Numbered from the stretch's first letter, positions 50,929-60,859 are shown. The stretch: DNA of 64,000 nucleotides from an uncultured Bacillota bacterium (GCA_902491575.1 CABUID010000002.1:124001-188000); one strand, 5' to 3'. A program made the numbers and translations. Notes: generated from the sequence alone by a model not told the origin.

Positions 50929-53349
50929 CTAATTCACCTTATCTAATTTCCATATTTCTGTCGCATATTGTGAGATAGTTCGATCACTTGAAAAATAAGC
51001 CGAATTAGCAATGTTCATCAAACACTTTTTCGCCCATTGTAAAGGATTTTGGTAATAATTATTAATCGTTTGATGTGCTTTCTTATAAGCGTCAAAATCT
51101 TCAAGTAATAAATATTCATCATTTTTATAAAGTAATTCATCCACAATTACTCTAAATTCATTACGATTTTCATGCCAAGTTCCATCCATTAAAGAACTAA
51201 TAGCTCTTCTTAAATCTTCATGCTCAGCAAAAACATTTAAAGCTGAATAAAGACCATTTTCTTTTAATTCTTTTACTTTATCACTAGTTAAACCAAAAAT
51301 AACGATGTTATCTTTTCCTACTTTTTCGGCAATTTCCACATTTGCACCATCTAAAGTCCCTAAAGTTACGGCTCCATTCATCATAAATTTCATATTGCCT
51401 GTTCCACTTGCTTCTTTACCAGCTAACGAAATTTGTTCAGAAACATCAGCAGCAGGAATCAACATTTCAGCTGAAGAAATATCATAATTTTCAATAAAAA
51501 CGACTTTTAAATAGTGATTAACATCAGGGTCTTGATTAATTTTACTCGCTAAACAATTAATCAATTCAATGACATTTTTTGCAAATATATAAGAAGGAGC
51601 TGCTTTAGCACCAAATATAAATGTATGTGGATGAATTTTAAATTCAACATTACTTTTTAATTGTTGGTACAAATAGATAATATGTAAACAATTGAGCAAT
51701 TGTCTTTTATAAGCATGTAAACGTTTAACTTGAACATCAAAAATGGAATGAATATCAATATCGATATTCTCTTTTTCTTTAATATAATTTACAAGAATTT
51801 GTTTCCTTTTTTGTTTAATATTTAAAAATTCTTTTTGAGCATTTTCATTATCAACAAATTGATTTAATTGGTTTAAAAGTTCAATGTTTTCACAAACATT
51901 CCCCCCACAATAATGATTTAAAAATTCAAATAATTCAGGGTTACTATAAGCTAACCAACGACGATGAGTAATACCATTTGTTTTGTTATTGAATTTTTCT
52001 GGGTATAAGTCATAAAATTCTTTCATTTCTTGATTTTTGAGTATTTCAGTATGTAAAGCCGCTACGCCATTAACACTAAAAGATCCAATGATTGCTAAGT
52101 TGGCCATATGAACTTGTCCATCATGGATAATCATCATTTTTTTAATACGATGTTCTACCACATTTTGGCTACGAGCAAAAATACAGAATCTACGATTGAT
52201 TTCTTCAATAATCATATAAATTCTTGGCAAAAGTGTTCGAATATAATCTATTGGCCATTTTTCTAAAGCTTCACTTAATATAGTATGATTTGTATAAGCC
52301 ATCATGGAGGTGGTAATCTTCCAAGCTTCATCCCATTCTAAATAAAATTCATCTAATAAAACTCTCATCATTTCTGCCACGGCAATAGCTGGATGAGTAT
52401 CATTTAATTGAAAAACTAATTTTTCATGTAGATTATGAATGGTTTTATATTTTCTTAAATGAGCTTTAATTTGGGAAGCAATTCCAGCACAAACAAAGAA
52501 ATATTGTTGTTTTAATCGCAAAATTTTTCCATGTTCAGTGGAATCTTCTGGATATAAAGATTGAGTTAACTCACTACATTCACTCAAATATGTAGCAAAA
52601 TTTTTATTTTTTGGTAATTCTTCAATATCAGGTTCAGCATCCCAACAACGTAAAGTATTGACCACTTTCCCTTTATAACCAATCATTGGCATATCATAAG
52701 GGACAGCCCTTACACATTCTGCATTTTCAAGATCAAAAACAAAACGACCATCATTACCAAAAGGACGAGTTACGACATTACCATAAAAACGAACGGTGAC
52801 AGCATGTTTTGGCTTCTTTATTTCAAAAGGGTAACCTAATTTTAACCAATTATCCGGAATTTCTATTTGCTTTCCATTGATAATTTTTTGTTTAAAAAAT
52901 CCATATTTATAACGAATAGTATTTCCATGTCCTGGATATTGAAGGGAAGCTAATGAATCCATAAAACAGGCTGCTAAACGACCAAGTCCACCATTTCCAA
53001 GTCCTGCATCGGCTTCTAATTGTATCAAATCATTTAAATCGATATTTAATTCGAAAAGACCTTGTTGAATAATATCATAAATACCAAGATTTTTCATATT
53101 ATTCACCATCATTTTTCCTAATAAAAATTCCATAGAAAAATAAATCATTTCTCTTTGTTGATTTTTTTGTATTTTTTCTTTTGTTTCTTTCCAAGACAAT
53201 GATGCAAAATCTCGAATCATTGTTCCTAAAACAATATATTTTTCATATTGATGCGATTGTTCTACAGAACGTCCATAGATTTCAACAATTCGAGTAGCAA
53301 AAGCATCTTTAAAAGTTTCTACATTTGAAAAGATATTTTTTTGGTTCAT
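50929..53349 (-). CDS. glgP: Glycogen/maltodextrin phosphorylase
   Basis: Phosphorolyses alpha-1,4-glucan to glucose-1-phosphate with PLP. The 806-residue product has DAGLGNGGLGRLAACFMDS near residue 120, VFQLNDTHPAIAVAEMMR, RLHAYKRQLLN and the PLP-lysine segment EASGTGNMKFMMNGA near residue 655. The frame begins at 53364, but GGAGG at ~53361 supports the ATG at 53349 (MNQKNIFSNV). It is between glgB (18 bases) and pulA (4 bases). Confidence 0.96.
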   Translation of the reverse strand: MNQKNIFSNVETFKDAFATRIVEIYGRSVEQSHQYEKYIVLGTMIRDFASLSWKETKEKIQKNQQREMIYFSMEFLLGKMMVNNMKNLGIYDIIQQGLFELNIDLNDLIQLEADAGLGNGGLGRLAACFMDSLASLQYPGHGNTIRYKYGFFKQKIINGKQIEIPDNWLKLGYPFEIKKPKHAVTVRFYGNVVTRPFGNDGRFVFDLENAECVRAVPYDMPMIGYKGKVVNTLRCWDAEPDIEELPKNKNFATYLSECSELTQSLYPEDSTEHGKILRLKQQYFFVCAGIASQIKAHLRKYKTIHNLHEKLVFQLNDTHPAIAVAEMMRVLLDEFYLEWDEAWKITTSMMAYTNHTILSEALEKWPIDYIRTLLPRIYMIIEEINRRFCIFARSQNVVEHRIKKMMIIHDGQVHMANLAIIGSFSVNGVAALHTEILKNQEMKEFYDLYPEKFNNKTNGITHRRWLAYSNPELFEFLNHYCGGNVCENIELLNQLNQFVDNENAQKEFLNIKQKRKQILVNYIKEKENIDIDIHSIFDVQVKRLHAYKRQLLNCLHIIYLYQQLKSNVEFKIHPHTFIFGAKAAPSYIFAKNVIELINCLASKINQDPDVNHYLKVVFIENYDISSAEMLIPAADVSEQISLAGKEASGTGNMKFMMNGAVTLGTLDGANVEIAEKVGKDNIVIFGLTSDKVKELKENGLYSALNVFAEHEDLRRAISSLMDGTWHENRNEFRVIVDELLYKNDEYLLLEDFDAYKKAHQTINNYYQNPLQWAKKCLMNIANSAYFSSDRTISQYATEIWKLDKVN

Positions 53350-53367
53350 AACGTCAGCCTCCATCTT

Positions 53368-55170
53368 TTATTTTTTATATTTTAATATTATCGCACTAAA
53401 ACTAGCAATTTTAATACCAATTTCTTGATTATCATTAACAAATATTGGATAATCGTTTAAGAAATGATAACCATTATATATATTTTTATCCGAATTCAAT
53501 ATTTCCATATAATAACCTTTTGTTTTTGTTACTTTAAATCGGTAATGTTCATATTGAACAGAAGAAAAATTTAAAATAACAACAATAGAAGATTGTTTGT
53601 AAAATCTTTCAAAGATAAAGACATTATTTGAATTATCGCAGGATATCCAGCGGAAAGATTGTGGATTATATTCATCTTTATATAAACATTTTTCTTGAAT
53701 ATAAAGTTTCGATAAAGCTTTAAAATAACAATTAAAAGCATCATGAATAGGGTATTTTTTAATCTTTAAATATAAAGGAGTATTTTCGTTCCATTCATCA
53801 AATAAAGCAAGTTCATTGCCCATAAAGTTAAGTTTTTTTCCAGGATGTGTAAACATATAAGTATACAATACCTTTACTTGTTGGAATTTTTCTTCATAAG
53901 AGCCATATATTTTATTGATAATACTTCCTTTCATATGAACCACTTCATCATGTGAAAAAGGAAGAAGAAACTTTTCATTATAAAAATAATACATTGAAAA
54001 ATTTATAAGTTGTAGATGATCTCCTCTAAATAAAGGATCTTCTTTTAAATATTTTAAGGTATCATTCATCCAACCTAAATCCCACTTATAGTCAAAGCCT
54101 AAACCATTTTCAAATGTAGGTTTTGTTACATTTGGGAAATCACTACTATCTTCTGCTATTAACATAACAGTTGGAAAATGAAAAGACAAAATATTGTTTG
54201 TTTTTTTCATCCAATTAATATTGGGTAATTGTAAGCCATTATTTTTATTACCATCTTTATAAATCATATTGGATATTGCATCAAAACGAATGCCGTCAAC
54301 ATGGAATTCTTTTAAATAATAAAAGGCGCAAGATAACATATAACTCATAACTTCCGGCTTACTATAATCAAATAAATAAGTGTCCCATTGTGATTCACGA
54401 TTTTCAATTTGATTCGATTCATAAACATGCCCACCATCAAAATTTCCTAAGGCTGTTTTATCTTTTACAAAATGAACGGGCACGAAATCCATTATGACGC
54501 CAATGCTATTTTTATGTAATTGATTAATCAAATATCTTAATTGGTTTGGGTTTCCATAACGAGAGGTAATAGAAAAGTATTGCGAACATTGATAACCCCA
54601 TGAGCCATCATAGGGGTGCTCCATTAAGGGCATTATTTCAACATGTGTAAAATGATGCTGACGAACGTAATGAATTAATAAAGGAGCGATTTCTTCGTAA
54701 GAAAGCCAAGAATTATCCTCTTTTTTCTGAAAACTTCCAAGATGAATTTCATATATATTTAAAGGAGAATGTTCTCCTTTCGTTCTTTGCATCATCCATT
54801 TTTCATCATCAAAAGAAAACGATTGAAGATGAAATGTTTTACTAGCAGTACGGGGGCGTAATTCACTAAAAAAAGCATACGGGTCTGATTTTTCTATCCA
54901 ATTATCGGTTTGTGTTTTAATTTTGTAACGATAAATTTGATAATCTTCTTTTATTTTACGAGTAAAAAGTTCATAAACCCCACGTTCATCTATTTTTTTC
55001 ATTTTGTGATTTTGTCCATTCCATTTATTAAAATCACCGATTAATTCAACTTCTTTAGCGTTTGGAGCATAAACACGAAAAATATAACCATCTTTTAAAG
55101 GATGAGCACCAAAATATTCATAGGCATTATAACAATCTCCATTAAAAAAATGGTGAAGAATATCTTTCAT
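53368..55170 (-). CDS. glgB: 1,4-alpha-glucan branching enzyme
   Basis: Forms alpha-1,6 branches in glycogen. The 600-residue product has an N-terminal CBM48 domain (FRVYAPNAKEVELIGDFNKW) and the GH13_9 barrel: HVEIMPLMEHPYDGSWGYQ, VPVHFVKD, VDGIRFDAISNMIYKD (nucleophile Asp), MLIAEDSSDFPNV (acid Glu) and LPFSHDEVVHMKGS. The usual RVDAVASM is changed to RFDAISNM, as in some Firmicute forms. It lacks an extra N-terminal domain. A GTG at 55179 is in frame, but GGGTGAT fits the ATG at 55170 better. First gene of the glgB-glgP-pulA-SGNH-recX-yhaM run. Confidence 0.95.
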   Translation of the reverse strand: MKDILHHFFNGDCYNAYEYFGAHPLKDGYIFRVYAPNAKEVELIGDFNKWNGQNHKMKKIDERGVYELFTRKIKEDYQIYRYKIKTQTDNWIEKSDPYAFFSELRPRTASKTFHLQSFSFDDEKWMMQRTKGEHSPLNIYEIHLGSFQKKEDNSWLSYEEIAPLLIHYVRQHHFTHVEIMPLMEHPYDGSWGYQCSQYFSITSRYGNPNQLRYLINQLHKNSIGVIMDFVPVHFVKDKTALGNFDGGHVYESNQIENRESQWDTYLFDYSKPEVMSYMLSCAFYYLKEFHVDGIRFDAISNMIYKDGNKNNGLQLPNINWMKKTNNILSFHFPTVMLIAEDSSDFPNVTKPTFENGLGFDYKWDLGWMNDTLKYLKEDPLFRGDHLQLINFSMYYFYNEKFLLPFSHDEVVHMKGSIINKIYGSYEEKFQQVKVLYTYMFTHPGKKLNFMGNELALFDEWNENTPLYLKIKKYPIHDAFNCYFKALSKLYIQEKCLYKDEYNPQSFRWISCDNSNNVFIFERFYKQSSIVVILNFSSVQYEHYRFKVTKTKGYYMEILNSDKNIYNGYHFLNDYPIFVNDNQEIGIKIASFSAIILKYKK

Positions 55171-55202
55171 CAATATCACCCATTATTATTTTACACTATT
55201 TT

Positions 55203-55241
55203 TTGTAAAAAGTGAATTTATTCGCTTAATTAAACACTTTT
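55203..55241 (-). terminator. Probable terminator between the phosphodiesterase gene and glgB
   Basis: On the minus strand AAAAGTG pairs with CACTTTT, with further TTTA/TAAA pairing inside, followed by a short T run. Confidence 0.5.
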
Positions 55242-55266
55242 AGTTAATCATTTATTCTTTAAAAGT

Positions 55267-56376
55267 TTAATTTTTAAAGACAAGAATAGGAATTGTTCTT
55301 TCTTCTAATAAACCTCCCGCATGATGTCCTTTAAAATAATGACTTTCTATACTTTGCATAAAATAATATTTATCTTTAGCAATTGCTACATAATCACCTA
55401 TTAAATCTTTTAATAATGGATGTTCATTACCATATCCAAAAATTTGACTTTGAAGGATTTCTTCTTTACTAAATAAGTCAAAACTATCTTTAAAGTATTT
55501 TAAAAATAATTCTTTAAATAAGAGTTTTTTCTCTTCTTTTACGAAAAAAAATGCTGTTCTAGAATCACAAGAAAAGGGTGAAGATAGACAATCCAGTAAA
55601 TCAAAATAGGTATATAAAGCGATAGGGACTACATCTACTTGACTATGATCTGCACTAATAATGCCTAGCGTATTAGTGGTTTTCCTTTCAATATGATGAA
55701 GAGTTTTACCAATATTATTTAAAATTGATTGAATATGCTGAGTACAAGTTCCTTCATTATGCATGCTTTTATCCGGTTCATCCCAATAAGCATAAATATA
55801 TTTTTTTCCTTCATTTTGACAAATTTTACATATACGATGTTCAAATTCTTTTAAAGATTTACAACCATTTTTTGCAAAGGAGGGCATCACTTCATAATAA
55901 TGTACTTTACCTTGTGATAAATCTTCAATTTGCTTTCCTAGTGGATAAATAGGCAATTTTTTATATGCGATTGCTTCACCAGGTATTAACTCTTTACTAA
56001 CAGAATGACAATTTGTAAAATTATCCACTACCAAATTTAAATCTTTGAAATAGGTTGACCAACCTAACCATCCCGTTGTAACAGGATTTAACCCAGTAAG
56101 AAAAGATGTAGTACAGTTCGCTGTTGTCGGTGGAAAGGTAGAATACATTGTTGTTAGTTTATGTTTTTGAAGATAATGATGACTTTTAGTGTTTTTCTCA
56201 AGAATGGAATTCCCCATTCCATCAAAAACAAAAAGAATAATATTTTGATAGTCCTTTTCTTGTAAAATTTTGTCAATCAAAGGATTTGTTTGATAATTAG
56301 GTGAAATTTGAAAATGTTTTTGTATAGAACTTGTTAAATTGGTTATGCAATTATTATAATCTGTATATTGAATCAT
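55267..56376 (-). CDS. Alkaline-phosphatase-superfamily phosphodiesterase / nucleotide pyrophosphatase-like
   Basis: The 369-residue product has the metal site LFVFDGMGNSILEKN near residue 47, the nucleophile segment TFPPTTANCTTSFLTG near residue 80, a lid GWLGWSTYFKDL, and ISADHSQVD with the C-terminal HHAGGLLEE supplying further metal His. These are the features of type I phosphodiesterase/nucleotide pyrophosphatases of the alkaline phosphatase fold. No signal peptide, so it is probably cytoplasmic. It follows DUF4127 by 9 bases. The substrate is unknown. Confidence 0.83.
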   Translation of the reverse strand: MIQYTDYNNCITNLTSSIQKHFQISPNYQTNPLIDKILQEKDYQNIILFVFDGMGNSILEKNTKSHHYLQKHKLTTMYSTFPPTTANCTTSFLTGLNPVTTGWLGWSTYFKDLNLVVDNFTNCHSVSKELIPGEAIAYKKLPIYPLGKQIEDLSQGKVHYYEVMPSFAKNGCKSLKEFEHRICKICQNEGKKYIYAYWDEPDKSMHNEGTCTQHIQSILNNIGKTLHHIERKTTNTLGIISADHSQVDVVPIALYTYFDLLDCLSSPFSCDSRTAFFFVKEEKKLLFKELFLKYFKDSFDLFSKEEILQSQIFGYGNEHPLLKDLIGDYVAIAKDKYYFMQSIESHYFKGHHAGGLLEERTIPILVFKN

Positions 56377-56385
56377 AAGTATAAA

Positions 56386-57912
56386 TTATTTTTTAATATA
56401 TTTGACTTTTAAACCAATATCATAAGTTCTACTCCATGGAAAATACATATCTGTAATTTCATATCGGTCATCAAGATGAGGACATAATTCATGTAAAGCA
56501 TTTTTCATGACTTTCGTAGTTAAATCTATCCAATAAGGATCTCGTTGACCATGAACATCATAAATTGTATAATCTCCTTTTTCATTACCACAGTATTGTT
56601 CTCTTAAGATTTTTCTAGCTAAACTTGAATAGCCAATATCTTCTACATATCGATGCATTAAAAAGTCATTAAATAAGCATTCATTATGTGGATAAATATA
56701 ACGTATTCCCATAGGTAAAGCTGTTCCTAAAGAATTGCATGGAATATTCCAACTAGCATATCCTGCTAAATCCATATAAAGATTTTTACTATCGAGTAAG
56801 CGAATAAAGGCCGGATCTGAACCATTACAATAGCCGATATCGCATATAGTAACTGGTTTATGTTTTTCATGAACAAGATAATCGATTTGTTCGATAAAGT
56901 TGACAAGATTTCTGCCAACAACATAACCAAAATAGTCTGAATATTCACGATATTGAGAAGCAATCATATGTTGGGTTGGAGCATTGATGGCTAATATTAA
57001 ATCTGCTTCATCCATATCATAGGTCATTAAGGCACCACTAGCAATGATTTGATAACGTACAGAAATATCTAATGGTCTATCTTCTGCACATGGAATTACT
57101 TTTTTACATTCATCACTTGGATAGATGACATAAACTAAAGGCTTTTTTTGATAATATTCATTAAGCATTCGAGCAAATAAAGTATTGGAAACTTCGTCTG
57201 CACCAGGATAAGTTAAAACTTTTAATTGTAAGTTATATTTTTCGACTTCGCTACGAACTTTCATTTGGTCTTTGGCGGTATATCCATATGGAGCACTATC
57301 ATCTTGAGGGACAATTAAAAAGTCAATAATTCCTTCATGGACTAAATCAACGACTTTACAAGTCACAGAAGTATTAATTTTTCGACGATTTGCGTAATCA
57401 TTCACATATTCTTCAGGTATTTGGATACTTTGATAATACTGGATTTCTTCTTCCGTTGCGACATGAACTTCCATCTTGTGTTCAATCGCTTTTTGATCAT
57501 GTATTCTTAATCCATAGTGTTGATAATAAAAAGGTTCTTCGTCATCATCATCATAATGTGGACAACGCATTACAAGATTATAAGCATATATTTTAAGATT
57601 TGGATTTTCTTTTTTTACTTTTTTTAAGACTTCTAGACGTGCACTTACTTCCTCCATTGTATTGTAATGTAATCTCGATGGAACAATTCCACCATAAATT
57701 AATGTATCAATAGAGACGATAGCCGCATAGGCATCTTTACAAGCTTTTTCAAAAAATTCTTGTATTTTTTGAATATTACCTGGTTTTTTCTTTAATCCCA
57801 TATATTCAAATGGAACTCTTTCAATTTGAAATTCTTGCCCTTGAAACATTTGTGTTGGAAAATCATAATTACAAGGTCTTTCATCTAAAGGAATATGAAC
57901 TATTTTTAACAT
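56386..57912 (-). CDS. DUF4127 protein
   Basis: The 508-residue product begins LKIVHIPLDERPCNYDFP and contains AAIVSIDTLIYGGIVPSR, FLIVPQDDSAPYGYT, YPGADEVSNTLFARML and ICDIGYCNGSDPAF. This order of motifs is that of DUF4127, a family of unknown function seen in Firmicutes and actinomycetes. The acidic and His residues suggest a metal-dependent hydrolase fold, but this is inference. GAGGTG precedes the ATG at 57912; an in-frame GTG lies at 57921. It begins a two-gene unit with the phosphodiesterase, beside the alpha-glucan genes. Confidence 0.8.
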   Translation of the reverse strand: MLKIVHIPLDERPCNYDFPTQMFQGQEFQIERVPFEYMGLKKKPGNIQKIQEFFEKACKDAYAAIVSIDTLIYGGIVPSRLHYNTMEEVSARLEVLKKVKKENPNLKIYAYNLVMRCPHYDDDDEEPFYYQHYGLRIHDQKAIEHKMEVHVATEEEIQYYQSIQIPEEYVNDYANRRKINTSVTCKVVDLVHEGIIDFLIVPQDDSAPYGYTAKDQMKVRSEVEKYNLQLKVLTYPGADEVSNTLFARMLNEYYQKKPLVYVIYPSDECKKVIPCAEDRPLDISVRYQIIASGALMTYDMDEADLILAINAPTQHMIASQYREYSDYFGYVVGRNLVNFIEQIDYLVHEKHKPVTICDIGYCNGSDPAFIRLLDSKNLYMDLAGYASWNIPCNSLGTALPMGIRYIYPHNECLFNDFLMHRYVEDIGYSSLARKILREQYCGNEKGDYTIYDVHGQRDPYWIDLTTKVMKNALHELCPHLDDRYEITDMYFPWSRTYDIGLKVKYIKK

Positions 57913-58067
57913 CTTTCTCACCTCAATTTACGAAAAAAATTATAACACATCTCATTGTTAAATACATCTTTAAATCAAATATTTCTTTTTTTTAAATTTA
58001 TATTTTTATATATTAAAAAAAATAAAAACAATATTTAGCACAAAAATTCATAGCAAATTTAAAACTG

Positions 58068-58078
58068 ATTGTGACAAT
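58068..58078. promoter_or_regulatory. Short palindrome upstream of the GH13 glucosidase
   Basis: ATTGT-G-ACAAT is an 11-base perfect inverted repeat with one central base, ~90 bases ahead of the gene. It may be an operator; no cre-like catabolite site (TGWNANCGNTNWCA) was seen. Confidence 0.25.
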
Positions 58079-58120
58079 AATTTTAATGATAATTGAAACC
58101 TATTTTAAATCCATATTTTC

Positions 58121-58126
58121 TATAAT
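58121..58126 (+). promoter_or_regulatory. -10 box for the GH13 glucosidase
   Basis: Consensus TATAAT ~32 bases ahead of the ATG; no convincing -35 at 16-18 bases. Confidence 0.35.
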
Positions 58127-58157
58127 AAAATAAGTACATAAATTTGGAGGATTAGAT

Positions 58158-59789
58158 ATGGAAAATAACAAATGGTGGAAAAATGCGGTAATATATCAAA
58201 TTTATCCTAGAAGTTTTAAAGATGCAAATAATGATGGAGTAGGTGATTTAAAAGGAATTATTGAAAAATTAGATTATTTACAATTCTTAGGTGTAGATGC
58301 TATTTGGCTTTCACCTGTATATGAATCACCTATGGAAGATAATGGCTATGATGTATCGGATTATTATAAAATAGCCCCAATATTTGGCACAATGGAAGAT
58401 ATGGATAATTTAATTGCTGAAGGGAAAAAAAGAAATATTCGAATTATCATGGATTTAGTGGCTAACCATACTTCAAAGGAACATTACTGGTTTAAAGAAG
58501 CTTTAAAATCTGTTGATAATCCCTATCATGATTTTTTCTATTGGTCAGATAAAATTGATGATAAACAATCAAGTTTTTGTGGCTCTGCATGGGAATATGT
58601 AGAAAATTTAAATTTATATTATTATCATTATTTTGCAAAAGGTCAAGTTGATTTAAATTGGACCAATCCAAAAGTTCGTTTAGAAATCGCTAATATGATT
58701 AATTGGTGGCTCGATAAAGGTGTTGCGGGTTTTAGAATGGATGCTATTGAATTAATTGGTAAAGAATTAGATAAAAATATTTTTGCTAATGGCCCAAAAA
58801 TACATGAATATTTACGCGAATTAAATGAAAATTCTTTCGGAAAAAAAGAAGACAGTATAACCGTTGGAGAAGGATGGCCAACAACACAAATCGCCATCGA
58901 TTATACTAATCCAGAAAATCATGAATTAGATATGATGTTTAATTTTGATTTAATCTCACATATTTGGAGCAATAAGGAACTCGAAAAGTTTGAACCGAAT
59001 AAACCTAATCTATTGGGATTGAAAACGATTTTTAAACGTTGGCAAAATGATTTAAGAGATAAAGGTTGGAATACCTTATTCTGGGAAAATCATGATTTGG
59101 CTCGCTGTATTTCTAATTTTGGAGATGATCGTTTTTATCGAGTAGAATCAGCTAAAGCATTGGCTTATATGTTATATTTCCAACAAGGAACTCCCTATAT
59201 TTATCAAGGTCAAGAAATTGGTATGATTAATGCTTACTATAGTAAACTTTCTGATTATCAAGATATTGATTCTTTAGGAAATTATGAAGATAAAGTAAAT
59301 GTAAAAAAGGTTGCCTCTCCTACGCGTATGTTAAGAGGACTTCAAAGAGGATCAAGAGACAATGCACGTACACCAATGCAATGGGATGATAGCGTCAATG
59401 CTGGATTTAACAAAGGCGAAAAGACTTGGTTGAAAGTTATTCCAAATTATAAAGAAATTAATGTTAAAAATGCTTTAGAAGACAAAGATTCAATTCTTTA
59501 TACATATAAAAACATTTTTGAATTTAGAAAAAATTCAGAATATAGCGAAACGATTTTAAATGGAAGCTATGATACTTATCTTGACGATGATCCATATATA
59601 TTTGTGTATGGAAGAACTTACAAAGATAAATCTTTTATTGTCGTTGTCAATTACGATGATGATTGCCACACACTTCAACTTGATGTTGATGTTCAAAAAA
59701 TAATAATGTCCAATTATAAAGATTCGAAATGTTCTACGCGTAATGTAGTATTAAGACCATATGAATCTATCGTATTTAAAATCAAATAA
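58158..59789 (+). CDS. Alpha-glucosidase / oligo-1,6-glucosidase (GH13_31-like)
   Basis: Releases glucose from the ends of short alpha-1,6- or alpha-1,4-oligosaccharides in the cytoplasm. The 543-residue product has WWKNAVIYQIYPRSFKD, DLVANHTS, GVAGFRMDAIELIGK (nucleophile Asp), ITVGEGWPT (acid Glu) and FWENHDLARCIS (transition-state Asp) in order, and the C-terminal beta domain ends at residue ~543. Oligo-1,6-glucosidases are close in length (~560). A GGAGGA site precedes the ATG. It stands alone, divergent from the DUF4127 gene, and completes the glucan degradation begun by PulA and GlgP. Confidence 0.93.
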   Translation: MENNKWWKNAVIYQIYPRSFKDANNDGVGDLKGIIEKLDYLQFLGVDAIWLSPVYESPMEDNGYDVSDYYKIAPIFGTMEDMDNLIAEGKKRNIRIIMDLVANHTSKEHYWFKEALKSVDNPYHDFFYWSDKIDDKQSSFCGSAWEYVENLNLYYYHYFAKGQVDLNWTNPKVRLEIANMINWWLDKGVAGFRMDAIELIGKELDKNIFANGPKIHEYLRELNENSFGKKEDSITVGEGWPTTQIAIDYTNPENHELDMMFNFDLISHIWSNKELEKFEPNKPNLLGLKTIFKRWQNDLRDKGWNTLFWENHDLARCISNFGDDRFYRVESAKALAYMLYFQQGTPYIYQGQEIGMINAYYSKLSDYQDIDSLGNYEDKVNVKKVASPTRMLRGLQRGSRDNARTPMQWDDSVNAGFNKGEKTWLKVIPNYKEINVKNALEDKDSILYTYKNIFEFRKNSEYSETILNGSYDTYLDDDPYIFVYGRTYKDKSFIVVVNYDDDCHTLQLDVDVQKIIMSNYKDSKCSTRNVVLRPYESIVFKIK

Positions 59790-59858
59790 ATAGTATAACA
59801 TTTTAAAAATCTTTGAAACCAAGAAAAAAAGTTGCTTCTTCATATATAAGGTGATACA

Positions 59859-60668
59859 ATGATTCTTTGGGAAGGGGTCATTGTATTTAATACAATGGAT
59901 AATATTATGAACATTTTATTTACGGAATATCCAGGGGTGTTTGGCATTGAGCATATTCTTTATCTTGTCATTTGCTTATTAATGATGTTTACGGGTTGGT
60001 TTATCATAGCAAAATATGTAAAAGCAGAGAAAACTAAAACTTTAATTGTAAAAATTAGTGCTTTCGCATTATTGTGTGCCATTTTGTGGAATCGAATATC
60101 CATTACGATTTATAATTTTAAAAATAACGAGGATGGTTTAAGAAACTTACTCTATTTAATTCCTTTAAGTTTTTGTGGATTTTCTTCATTAGTCAATGCA
60201 CTAGCTACATTATTTTTGAAAAAAGATAACAAAATTTTACATTGTATTTCTTATTTAGGTTTAATTGGTGGAGTGATATCCATCATCTATCCAGATTATT
60301 TAGAAGAGCAAACTTTCTTTGATCCAAGAACATTATCCGGTTTATTACATCATACGATAATGATATGGGTTATCATTACTAATATGATTACTGGATACTT
60401 TACTCCACAAGCTAAAAAATGGTATATTTACCCACTTGGTTTATGTATTATTATGTGTTATGGTCTATTCTTTAAAGAAGTGACCGGTTTAGGGGCTATG
60501 CAAATTGGATCTCCACTTTTAAGTAGTGCGCCTATTTTCACATCTTGGTATGTTGTTGGTGTATTGACGATGTTTATTCACTTAGCTATTATTATTGGCT
60601 TTGAAAAGGGAAAAGCTAAAAAAACTTGGAAAGAGATTTTTAGTAAAGAAAATTGGATGACAAAATAA
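59859..60668 (+). CDS. YwaF/TIGR02206-like membrane protein
   Basis: The 269-residue product has about seven membrane helices: EHILYLVICLLMMFTGWF, ISAFALLCAILW, LIPLSFCGFSSLVNALATLF, YLGLIGGVISIIYP, HTIMIWVIITNMITGYF, IYPLGLCIIMCYGLFF and VVGVLTMFIHLAII. The first HILY and later LLHHTIMIW agree with the TIGR02206/YwaF (TMEM164-like) family of unknown function. The ATG at 59859 has AAGGTGAT close by; M13 at 59895 is an alternative start. A terminator follows. Confidence 0.55.
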   Translation: MILWEGVIVFNTMDNIMNILFTEYPGVFGIEHILYLVICLLMMFTGWFIIAKYVKAEKTKTLIVKISAFALLCAILWNRISITIYNFKNNEDGLRNLLYLIPLSFCGFSSLVNALATLFLKKDNKILHCISYLGLIGGVISIIYPDYLEEQTFFDPRTLSGLLHHTIMIWVIITNMITGYFTPQAKKWYIYPLGLCIIMCYGLFFKEVTGLGAMQIGSPLLSSAPIFTSWYVVGVLTMFIHLAIIIGFEKGKAKKTWKEIFSKENWMTK

Positions 60669-60676
60669 AAAAAGCT

Positions 60677-60708
60677 AAAAAGAAACATCTTATGGGTGTT
60701 TCTTTTTT
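60677..60708 (+). terminator. Rho-independent terminator after the YwaF-like gene
   Basis: Stem AAAAAGAAACATC / GGTGTTTCTTTTT (13 bp with a G-U pair) and a 5-base loop, closing in T. Confidence 0.8.
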
Positions 60709-60805
60709 AATGGTTTAAAAACGATGAAAAAATATGATATAATTAGTTAAACGATTGTCAACAAATTTTTAATAAAATTCCTTTGAATAAATGACAACGT
60801 TAAAA

Positions 60806-60833
60806 AGAGGCAACAGAAAATGTTGTTGCCTTT
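60806..60833 (+). terminator. Hairpin resembling a terminator
   Basis: AGGCAACA pairs with TGTTGCCT around an 8-base loop, followed by only three T. It may be a terminator left by the mobile element or an end structure of it. Confidence 0.35.
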
Positions 60834-60859
60834 AAAAATATATCTTAAATCGTAAAATG

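Noticed and set aside
58000..58157. Catabolite-responsive element or MalR operator ahead of the GH13 glucosidase
   Set aside because: No match to the cre or MalR consensus; only a short ATTGTGACAAT palindrome.
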